This document shows positions 47,031-52,891 of a stretch of 52,891 nucleotides of DNA, piece by piece. Position 1 is the stretch's first letter, and each line of letters begins with the position of its first letter. The position numbers and the translations under genes are program-made. The DNA is from Deltaproteobacteria bacterium (GTDB lineage Bacteria; Desulfobacterota; Deferrisomatia; Deferrisomatales; JACRMM01), in contig JACRMM010000010.1 of the NCBI GenBank assembly GCA_016214985.1, forward strand, positions 1 to 52,891, given 5' to 3'. Below the pieces are notes generated by a model, which was not told the origin of the DNA, searched no databases, and saw nothing but the letters and a program-made list of their open reading frames with translations.

Positions 47031-47097
47031 GGAGAGGAGCAACCGCCGGAGTGGCCGGAGGAGCGTCCTCCCCCCACCTCGCTCCGGAGGAGACCGA

Positions 47098-49119
47098 GTG
47101 GACCCCGACACGTCCCACATCCCCGAGACACCGCCTCCGACGCCGCTCCCACCGGACACCGAGGCCCCCCCCGTGCACGCCCGGGTCAAGCGCCTCCTGT
47201 TCGGAAAGCCTCGGGACCTCGCGGACAAGTCCCTCTTCCACCACCTCTCCCTGGTCCCGTTCCTCGCCTGGGTCGGACTGGGCGCCGACGGGCTCTCGTC
47301 GTCCTCCTATGGCCCCATGGAGGCCTTCCTCACGCTTCGCGAGCACACCTACCTCGCGGTCGGGCTCGCTGCGCTCACCGCGCTCACCGTCATCATTATC
47401 GCCGCGGCATACAGCCGCATCATCGAGGAGTTCCCCCACGGCGGCGGCGGCTACGTCGTCGCCACCAAGCTGCTGGGAGAGCGCTGGGGGGTGATCTCCG
47501 GCAACGCCTTGCTGGTCGACTACATCCTGACCATCACGGTTTCCGTCGCGGCCGCAGGCGATGCGCTCTTCAGCTTCGTGCCCCTGGAGTGGCACACCTG
47601 GAAGCTCGCCTTCGAGGTGGCGGCCATCCTCGGCCTCACGGCGCTCAACATGCGCGGCGTGAAGGAGTCGGTGATGGCGATGCTCCCCATCTTCCTCGTG
47701 TTCCTGGTCACTCACGTCATCGTCGTGGTCGGCGGCATCCTGGTGCGAGCGCCAGAGATTCACGCCACGGCGACGGCCGTTCACCGCGGGTTCCAGGCCG
47801 GCCTGAGCACCCTGGGCCCCTTGGGCATGCTGCTCTTGTTCGCCCACGCCTACTCCCTCGGCGGAGGCACGTATACCGGCATCGAGGCTGTCTCGAACGG
47901 CATGGCCATCATGCGCGAACCCCGCGTGCACAACGGCCGAAAGACCATGCTCTACATGGCGGCCTCGCTCGCCTTCACCGCCGGCGGCCTGCTGGTGTGC
48001 TATCTGCTCTGGCACGTCTCCGCCGAACCGGGCAAGACGCTCAACGCGGTCCTCATGGAGCGCTTCGTCGGGGGCTCGCCCTTTGGGAATGCTTTCGTCG
48101 TCGTCGCCCTCTTCTCCGAGGGCGCCCTCCTGATCGTGGCCGCGCAGGCCGGCTTCCTCGACGGGCCGCGCGTCCTGGCGAACATGGCGGTGGACTCGTG
48201 GGTTCCCCACCGCTTCGCCGCGCTGTCCGAGCGCCTGACCACCGGCAACGGGATCGTCCTCATGGGAATGGCGTCTCTGGTGGCGCTCCTGTACACCGGC
48301 GGAAACGTTGCCCACCTCGTGGTCATGTACAGCATCAACGTCTTCCTGACGTTCTCCGTCTCCATGTTCGCCATGGCACGATCCTGGTTTCGGCGCCGGC
48401 GCGAGACGGCGCACTGGAGGCGGCGGTTCGCCCTGTTCGTCCTCGGCTTCCTGCTGTGTGTGACGATCCTCGGGATCACCAGCGTCGAGAAGTTCATGGA
48501 GGGCGGTTGGATCACTCTGGTCGTCACCGGCGCGCTGGTGCTCCTGTGCTTCGTGATCCGGTCCCATTACCGCACCGTGGGAGCGACGCTCGCGGAGCTC
48601 TATGCGCAGCTGGGCGCGATCCCCTGCGCCGTCGACGCCCCTCACACGCCCCCCGACCCCAAGAGGGCGACAGCGGTCGTCATGGTCGGCAGCTACGGCG
48701 GGCTCGGCATCCACACCGTGCTCAACATCTTCCGGGCGTTTCCGGGGCACTTCAAGAACCTCCTCTTCGTGTCGGTGGGCGTGATCGACTCGGGCGGGTT
48801 CAAGGGCGAGGACGCGATCGACGATCTCCGGGCGCGCACGGAGGACACCCTGCAGAAGTATGTCCAGCTGGCCTGCGGGCTCGCCATGCCCGCCGCCTAC
48901 CGCTTCGCGGTGGGCACCGACGCCGTCGAGGAGGCAGAGAAGCTCTGCCGCCAGATCGCCGCCGAGTTCCACGGCGCCACCTTCTTCGCCGGCAAGGTCA
49001 TCTTCCAGCGGGAGCGCTGGTACCAGCGCCTGCTCCACAACGAAACCGCATATCTCGTCCAGAAGCGGCTCCAGTGGGCCGGTCTGACCATGGTCATCAT
49101 ACCGGCGAAGCTGCGCTGA
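47098..49119 (+). CDS. KimA-like APC-superfamily potassium transporter
   Basis: 673 residues, about 12 membrane helices and a C-terminal cytoplasmic domain (about 510-673). N-terminal KRLLFGKPRDL, GLGADGLSSSSYGPMEAF, FPHGGGGYVVATKLLGERWG and GNALLVDYILTITVSVAA resemble B. subtilis KimA (YdaO), a high-affinity K+ importer; annotators may call it amino acid permease. GTG 47098 has GGAGGAG five bases before. The c-di-AMP riboswitch upstream and the divergent trkH/trkA genes support potassium as substrate. No experimental proof. Confidence 0.85.
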   Translation: MDPDTSHIPETPPPTPLPPDTEAPPVHARVKRLLFGKPRDLADKSLFHHLSLVPFLAWVGLGADGLSSSSYGPMEAFLTLREHTYLAVGLAALTALTVIIIAAAYSRIIEEFPHGGGGYVVATKLLGERWGVISGNALLVDYILTITVSVAAAGDALFSFVPLEWHTWKLAFEVAAILGLTALNMRGVKESVMAMLPIFLVFLVTHVIVVVGGILVRAPEIHATATAVHRGFQAGLSTLGPLGMLLLFAHAYSLGGGTYTGIEAVSNGMAIMREPRVHNGRKTMLYMAASLAFTAGGLLVCYLLWHVSAEPGKTLNAVLMERFVGGSPFGNAFVVVALFSEGALLIVAAQAGFLDGPRVLANMAVDSWVPHRFAALSERLTTGNGIVLMGMASLVALLYTGGNVAHLVVMYSINVFLTFSVSMFAMARSWFRRRRETAHWRRRFALFVLGFLLCVTILGITSVEKFMEGGWITLVVTGALVLLCFVIRSHYRTVGATLAELYAQLGAIPCAVDAPHTPPDPKRATAVVMVGSYGGLGIHTVLNIFRAFPGHFKNLLFVSVGVIDSGGFKGEDAIDDLRARTEDTLQKYVQLACGLAMPAAYRFAVGTDAVEEAEKLCRQIAAEFHGATFFAGKVIFQRERWYQRLLHNETAYLVQKRLQWAGLTMVIIPAKLR

Positions 49120-49142
49120 GCGTCGGGAGAGGAGCGGGAGGA

Positions 49143-49169
49143 GGCCCCGCGGCAGGGCGCCGCGGGGCC
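49143..49169. terminator. Bidirectional GC-rich hairpin between convergent genes
   Basis: A perfect 10-base stem (49143-49152 with 49160-49169) and 7-base loop in the 56-base gap between the convergent transporter gene and the comEA-like gene. No clear T run on either side. Confidence 0.6.
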
Positions 49170-49175
49170 CGGCGG

Positions 49176-49502
49176 TCACTGGAGGGTAATGCGGGCCTTA
49201 ATGGCAGCCAACTTCTTCTCGCCGATCCCCTTGACCTTTATCAGATCCTCGGGAGCCTTGAAGGGGCCGTTCTTCTCGCGGTACGTGACGATGGCCTTGG
49301 CTGTCTTCTCCCCGATCCCCTCGAGCTTCATGAGCTCCTTGGCCGTGGCCGTGTTGACGTTGACCGCGGCCTTCGCGGGTACCATGGCCACGGCCTTGGT
49401 CGTCGAGGCGGGCGCCTCGGCGGCGCAGGCGGGCCAAGGCGCGTGGGCGGCAAAGACCCCCAGGGCCAGGGCGAGGGCGACGGTCCTGATGCGACGGATC
49501 AT
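49176..49502 (-). CDS. ComEA-like secreted helix-hairpin-helix DNA-binding protein
   Basis: 108 residues. Signal peptide (IRTVALALALGVFAAHA, cleavage near ACA), then a ComEA domain with two HhH motifs: VNVNTATAKELMKLEGIGEKTAKAI and FKAPEDLIKVKGIGEKKLAAIK. Such proteins bind incoming DNA in the periplasm. ATG 49502 follows AAAGGAGG. A candidate promoter lies at 49559-49586. Confidence 0.9.
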   Translation of the reverse strand: MIRRIRTVALALALGVFAAHAPWPACAAEAPASTTKAVAMVPAKAAVNVNTATAKELMKLEGIGEKTAKAIVTYREKNGPFKAPEDLIKVKGIGEKKLAAIKARITLQ

Positions 49503-49558
49503 GGGTCCCTCCTTTCGAGAGTGGGAGCACCACGGCTCCCCGTTAATGGGTGCGCGAA

Positions 49559-49586
49559 TCTCTAGCACTGTTTTTGCCGGCGTCAA
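49559..49586 (-). promoter_or_regulatory. Candidate sigma70 promoter for comEA-like gene
   Basis: On the minus strand TTGACG (49581-49586), 16-base spacer, TAGAGA (49559-49564), 57 bases before ATG 49502. Good -35, fair -10. Confidence 0.45.
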
Positions 49587-49631
49587 CGGATAATTTCGTT
49601 TTTGCCACACCTTCTTCCAAAGGGAGACGGC

Positions 49632-50051
49632 ATGCGCACCTACCGCAAGGAACTGTGGTTCGAGCTCCCCACGCGCCGGGGCTTCGTGAACATCACGCCG
49701 CAGGTCGACGCGTGCCTGCACGAGAGCGGTATCCGCGACGGCCTGTGCCTCGTCAACGCCATGCACATTACCGCCTCGGTCTTCGTCAATGACGACGAGG
49801 GCGGCCTTCACCGCGACTTCGAACGATGGCTCGAGACCCTCGCGCCCCACGAGCCGGTCGACCGCTACCAGCACAACCGTACGGGGGAGGACAACGGCGA
49901 CGCGCACCTGAAGCGAAGCGTCATGGGACGAGAGGTCGTCGCGGCCGTCACCGAAGGCAAGCTCGACTTCGGCCCCTGGGAGCAGATCTTCTACGGGGAA
50001 TTCGACGGGCGGCGGCGAAAGCGGGTGCTCGTGAAGATCATCGGGGAGTAA
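49632..50051 (+). CDS. YjbQ/UPF0047 family protein
   Basis: 139 residues. Family signatures [40 protein letters not shown] and [38 protein letters not shown]0047 proteins show weak thiamine-phosphate synthase activity; the physiological role is uncertain. ATG 49632 follows AGGGAGA. Normal length. Confidence 0.92.
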   Translation: MRTYRKELWFELPTRRGFVNITPQVDACLHESGIRDGLCLVNAMHITASVFVNDDEGGLHRDFERWLETLAPHEPVDRYQHNRTGEDNGDAHLKRSVMGREVVAAVTEGKLDFGPWEQIFYGEFDGRRRKRVLVKIIGE

Positions 50052-50054
50052 ATG

Positions 50055-50076
50055 GGCCCCGCTTGACCAGCGGGCC
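50055..50076 (+). terminator. Hairpin after yjbQ, possible terminator
   Basis: GGCC-C-CGCT / AGCGGGCC, an eight-pair stem with a one-base bulge and 5-base loop just past the yjbQ stop. No T run. Confidence 0.3.
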
Positions 50077-50122
50077 GCCTCCCTACGACATTGCGCCTAT
50101 ACATCGCAGAGAGGAGACCACG

Positions 50123-50371
50123 CTGGACCGAACCCAGATCTATCTGACGGAGGAAGAGCACCAGGCCTTGCGCACGACGGCCCGGGAAACCGGGAAGACG
50201 CAGAGTGGGCTCATCCGATTGGCCGTCGACCGACTCATCGAGCGCCCGTCCGATTCCGTTCGCCTGACCCGGCTGCGGCGAGGGCGGGGAATCTGGGAGG
50301 GAAGAGAAGACATCCCGGACCTGCGCGATCTGCGGCGAGAGTGGGAGCGGTTTGACGGCGCGAAGGGGTAG
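50123..50371 (+). CDS. Ribbon-helix-helix antitoxin of a PIN-toxin pair
   Basis: 82 residues. DRTQIYLTEEEHQALRTTARETGKTQSGLIRLAVDRLI is a CopG/RHH-like DNA-binding antitoxin head; the C-terminus is acidic/basic and would bind the toxin. No ATG/GTG/TTG fits the family start; CTG 50123 is six bases after GAGAGGAG and gives the expected length, so I take it as the start (TTG 50063 would add 20 residues). It is followed 3 bases later by a damaged PIN toxin gene. Confidence 0.65.
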   Translation: MDRTQIYLTEEEHQALRTTARETGKTQSGLIRLAVDRLIERPSDSVRLTRLRRGRGIWEGREDIPDLRDLRREWERFDGAKG

Positions 50372-50374
50372 AGG

Positions 50375-50705
50375 TTGGGCGCTCGAATTCTCGTAGGAGA
50401 AGACCGCGGCACCGCTCCTGATTTCAGCCGTAACCGTCGCCGAGCTCTTTGCGGGCGTCCGAGATGGCAGTAAAAGAGGCCAGTTGGAGGAGTTCCTGCG
50501 GGCCTTTCCGGTAGTCGCCGTGGATGACCGCATCGCGGAGCGAGGCGGTCTCCACCGACGCGATTACCGGAAGAGCCATTCAACCGGATTGGCGGACGCC
50601 CTCATCGCAGCCACCGCGGAGATCTCGGGGGCAACGCTGGCCACTCTCAACGAGGCCCATTTCCCCATGCTCAGCCAGGTGCTGGTGCCCTACCGGAAGA
50701 ACTGA
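50375..50705 (+). pseudogene. PIN-domain toxin, truncated N-terminal half
   Basis: TTG 50375 opens LGARILV, like a PIN start, but the usual VDTSVLID region with the first catalytic Asp is missing and the frame changes near 50412. The second frame then gives LISAVTVAELFAGVRDGSKRGQLEEFLRAF and VDDRIAERGG...STGLADALIAATAEISGATLATLNEAHFPML, the conserved rest of a VapC-type toxin. About 35 residues have been lost, so it should be inactive. Confidence 0.7.
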
Positions 50706-50928
50706 GACGAAGAGAGCATGCGTCGCCTCGCCCCACGAACCATTCAGATCAACTCGCGGCGTTGAATTCGGCAAGCCCAGCGGATGACGACAAGTCTGCA
50801 GCAGACGGGCGAACAAGGCGTGAAAACAAGGATGTCCCCTCGCTGTTCCTCAGGCGAGGAACAAGCCACCCCTCCGCGCAGAACGGCCTGAGGGAGCGTA
50901 GCGAACGGGTGCGCAGCCCCGTTGCGGC

Positions 50929-51897
50929 TCACCGCTCGAGGCGCAGCGCGTCGAGGTAGAGTGTTCGAGGCGCCTCGAGGCGGGTGGCGAAGAACCGCAC
51001 GCCCCGGATCCGCCCCAGGTCCAGGAAACGCCCCTTCGGCGCCGCCTGAACCACGGCCAGAGGAATCTCGACGTCGGTCCAGCCGCGGTGCGCGACGATC
51101 CTGGTGTTGAAGCGGTCCTCGGACGCCTGGTCTCCCTGCTGGTGCTCTTCGTCATGAACGCGGCACGTGAGGGCGAGAGGGGCCGAGGCCGGGTTGTAGA
51201 GGCGGAACCGGAGGGCCCGGTAGCCCCGCCAGTCACCCGGGAAGTGGCGCAGGAACGCCCCGCTGTACTCCTCGGTTCCCAGGTCGAGCCGGAGAGACTG
51301 CCGGCCGGAACGGCTCACCCCCTCGCTCACCGAGAGCCGAGCGCTCCCCGTCCAGCGGCTGAGCTCGAAGGGCCCTTCCAGATCCGAGAGCACCGGGAAC
51401 GCGCGCCTCGCCGACGCCTCGTCCCAAAGGGCCGCCGCCGCGGGTGCCGAGGCCGCGGCCAGCAGGAGCAGGACCAACGTTCGGAGACTTCGCCGGAGAG
51501 CCCGAGAGGGCAAGAACGGTGCCGGGGAGAAGAACGTGAGCCCCGCCGCAGCCCCCAGCACGTCTCGCGCCAAGTCCCCCCACTCGGCGTCGCCTCCCAC
51601 TGCAGCTTGGAGAAGCTCCGTGGCAGCGCCGAAAGCAACCGCAGCCAGCAGGACGAGAGCCCCCCGCCGTGCGGGATCCATTGCCCGACCGCGGCCGCTC
51701 GACCGCAGCACCCACTGAACGGCCGAGAAGAAGAGCACCACGTGCCCCAGGTCCCACAAGCGCCCGGCGGAGCGGGAAGCCTCCGGGCCCGGGCCGCCTG
51801 CGAACAGGAGGATCGTGCCGATCAGAACTACCGCGCCGAGCATTCGAGCCGGCGCCTTCGGTCCCAATCCTTTCTCGACGGTGGTGAGCGCGGCCAT
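50929..51897 (-). CDS. VanZ-like membrane domain fused to CIA30-like carbohydrate-binding domain
   Basis: 322 residues. The N-terminal half has four membrane helices with the VanZ pattern (WDLGHVVLFFSAVQWVL, ATELLQAAVGGDAEWGDLARDVLG). The C-terminal half (about 150-320) is a CIA30/carbohydrate-binding-like beta domain (LSRWTGSARLSVSEG, YSGAFLRHFPGDWRGYRALRF, GWTDVEIPL). ATG 51897 has GGAGGAG nine bases upstream. Role unknown. The 223 bases to the PIN gene hold no gene. Confidence 0.75.
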   Translation of the reverse strand: MAALTTVEKGLGPKAPARMLGAVVLIGTILLFAGGPGPEASRSAGRLWDLGHVVLFFSAVQWVLRSSGRGRAMDPARRGALVLLAAVAFGAATELLQAAVGGDAEWGDLARDVLGAAAGLTFFSPAPFLPSRALRRSLRTLVLLLLAAASAPAAAALWDEASARRAFPVLSDLEGPFELSRWTGSARLSVSEGVSRSGRQSLRLDLGTEEYSGAFLRHFPGDWRGYRALRFRLYNPASAPLALTCRVHDEEHQQGDQASEDRFNTRIVAHRGWTDVEIPLAVVQAAPKGRFLDLGRIRGVRFFATRLEAPRTLYLDALRLER

Positions 51898-52282
51898 CGG
51901 GCTCGACTCCTCCGTTGCCGCGCAGCTTCGGCAGACGGCTCGTGGCAGAAAGTCTGGATCATCGCTCGGGTTAAGGCTACCCAACCTCCCTTTGGCCCGC
52001 AATGCTCGCGCTTCCCCTCAGGGAGACGCTCTCGGGCCGCCCTTGTCCAAACCCCGGGCCCGTGCTACACAAAGACGCCGCAGGATCGAATCTCCTTCCC
52101 GAAAGAAGGGTGTCGTGCGACGCGCATCCAAGAACGCAGGCTCCGGAGGGGGGCTCGATGCGAATCGCTCCTCCGCTCCGGCGGACCGACCCGGAGGGCG
52201 GAAGGAGCTGCGGCTCTCAGGAGGCTGTTCATGGGAGAGTTTCCCCAGCTCGACCACCTCGGGGCGATTCGGGGCGTCACGG
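51898..52282. other. Intergenic stretch with no gene, at the broken edge of an IS3-type element
   Basis: About 385 bases between the VanZ gene and the truncated IS3 orfB. Only short open frames. It appears to be host or other mobile sequence joined to the element where orfB is cut (about 52283). No inverted-repeat partner of the 52704-52731 end was found here. Confidence 0.5.
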
Positions 52283-52364
52283 GTTTCTGAGCAATCGGCA
52301 GCACCCTGCAGATCGGCTCGACTCCGTACGTCCCCCGGTGATCATCGATGAACCTCACCATCAC
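52283..52364 (-). pseudogene. IS3-family transposase orfB, N-terminal fragment
   Basis: GTG 52364 overlaps the orfA stop by 4 bases and encodes [20 protein letters not shown], the usual start of IS3 OrfB. Homology seems to end after LPIAQ, near 52283; the integrase core is absent. Confidence 0.7.
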
Positions 52365-52681
52365 CTCTGTCGGCGGTCGAACTCCGCCAGTGCGAAATAC
52401 GCGGACGCCTTTCGCAGGATCTCATTGGCGCGGCGCAACTCCCGGTTCTCCCGCTCAAGCTCCTTCAGGCGCGCACGCTCGTCTGTGGTGATCCCCGGCC
52501 TGTCGCCCCGGTCCCGCTCCGCACGACGGACCCACTTGCGGAGCGTCTCCGACGTACACCCGATCTTCTCGGCGATCGATCGGATCGCCGACCACTGGGA
52601 CGGGTGCTCCTCCGCGTGCTCGAACACCATCCGGACCGCCCGTTCCTCAACCTCTGGGGAGTACTTCGTCGTCTTCGTCAT
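52361..52681 (-). CDS. IS3-family transposase OrfA
   Basis: 106 residues. HTH_Tnp_1 domain ([40 protein letters not shown]) and a leucine-zipper tail [22 protein letters not shown]. Full length. It binds the IS ends. The partner orfB is truncated. Confidence 0.92.
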   Translation of the reverse strand: MTKTTKYSPEVEERAVRMVFEHAEEHPSQWSAIRSIAEKIGCTSETLRKWVRRAERDRGDRPGITTDERARLKELERENRELRRANEILRKASAYFALAEFDRRQR

Positions 52682-52703
52682 GGCTCCATTCTCTCAAGAA
52701 TTC

Positions 52704-52731
52704 GAGCCTCCGGGAAACCCGGCGCGGTTCA
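52704..52731. repeat. Terminal inverted repeat of the IS3-type element
   Basis: On the minus strand it begins TGAACCGCGCCGGG and continues to about 52704, 23 bases before the orfA start. TGAACC-type ends are usual for this IS3 subgroup. The opposite end is not in the window. Confidence 0.65.
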
Positions 52732-52762
52732 CCTATTAACGCGAGCCTTGACTACTCAACAT

Positions 52763-52891
52763 TCAGGCGGCTGCGTAGGCGACAGAGGGCTTCTCGAAGA
52801 ACGCCCGGATCTTGGCAGGAATGCGCTGGAGGGAACGGAGCGCTCCGGTGACCTTGCGCTTGAGGTGGTTGCGTCCTTCGATGGCCATGCG
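52763..52891 (-). CDS. C-terminal end of a probable transposase (5' end outside window)
   Basis: Minus-strand frame open from the window edge to TGA at 52765-52763: 42 residues ending KIRAFFEKPSVAYAAA after a basic helix (NHLKRKVTGALRSLQRI). The basic helix followed by RAFF and VAYAAA resembles transposase C-termini, and it lies 31 bases beyond the IS3 end. Family uncertain. Confidence 0.45.
   Translation of the reverse strand, partial: RMAIEGRNHLKRKVTGALRSLQRIPAKIRAFFEKPSVAYAAA

Larger units (their letters stand above)
52283..52731 (-). mobile_element. Truncated IS3-family insertion sequence
   Basis: It has one terminal repeat, an intact orfA and the first ~27 codons of orfB. The remainder of orfB, with the DDE catalytic residues and the other end, is missing. 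Cannot transpose by itself. Confidence 0.8.

Noticed and set aside
45073..47097. A 675-codon in-frame extension before the KimA-like start
   Set aside because: It crosses trkH in antisense and the riboswitch; GTG 47098 has a proper ribosome site and begins the family sequence.

Overview
The window looks like chromosome from a G+C-rich, Gram-negative, anaerobic or metal-respiring bacterium of the deltaproteobacterial/Desulfuromonadia-Deferrisoma type. This is inferred from gene content only: System II cytochrome c maturation (ResB/CcsA), a multihaem cytochrome, a haem-motif sensor kinase, Bacillus-type SdhCAB, a KorDABC 2-oxoacid:ferredoxin oxidoreductase, FolE2 and a CheV protein.

Region 1 (1-10.0 kb, + strand) is an island of visibly lower G+C. 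It holds the end of an unknown gene, a 1020-residue protein ending in a DUF3883 nuclease-like domain, a NERD-UvrD helicase, a Cas4-like nuclease fused to an Upf1/Dna2-like helicase, and a WYL-domain regulator broken by a one-base frameshift. I do not recognise this set as a named anti-phage system; it is the best candidate here for an undescribed one. A lipoprotein and a TPR protein follow (10.2-12.0 kb).

Region 2 (12.1-19.5 kb, - strand) is the conserved translation/envelope operon rpsB-tsf-pyrH-frr-uppS-cdsA-dxr-rseP-tsaB. Region 3 (19.8-33.8 kb, - strand) is redox and cytochrome biology: a membrane-bound GltD-like oxidoreductase, ResB, CcsA, a cytochrome with up to 15 haem sites and a strong terminator, three paralogous redoxin-TPR proteins without a single cysteine in their mature parts, a NapH-like ferredoxin, a sensor kinase with a haem motif and an OmpA-like lipoprotein. 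FolE2 and QueD also lie here. Region 4 (33.9-43.9 kb, - strand) carries a SurA-like chaperone, MltG, SdhCAB, two small envelope proteins, CheV, an XRE-cupin regulator and korDABC.

Region 5 (44.0-49.5 kb) is a potassium module: trkH with two trkA-type genes (one frameshifted) and, divergently, a KimA-like transporter preceded by a well-formed promoter and a c-di-AMP (ydaO/yuaA) riboswitch. Region 6 (49.2-52.9 kb) has a ComEA-like protein, YjbQ, a decayed antitoxin/PIN-toxin pair, a VanZ/CIA30 protein and remnants of two insertion sequences.

No tRNA, rRNA or CRISPR array was seen. All functions are read from motifs and remembered family features; nothing was searched against a database.
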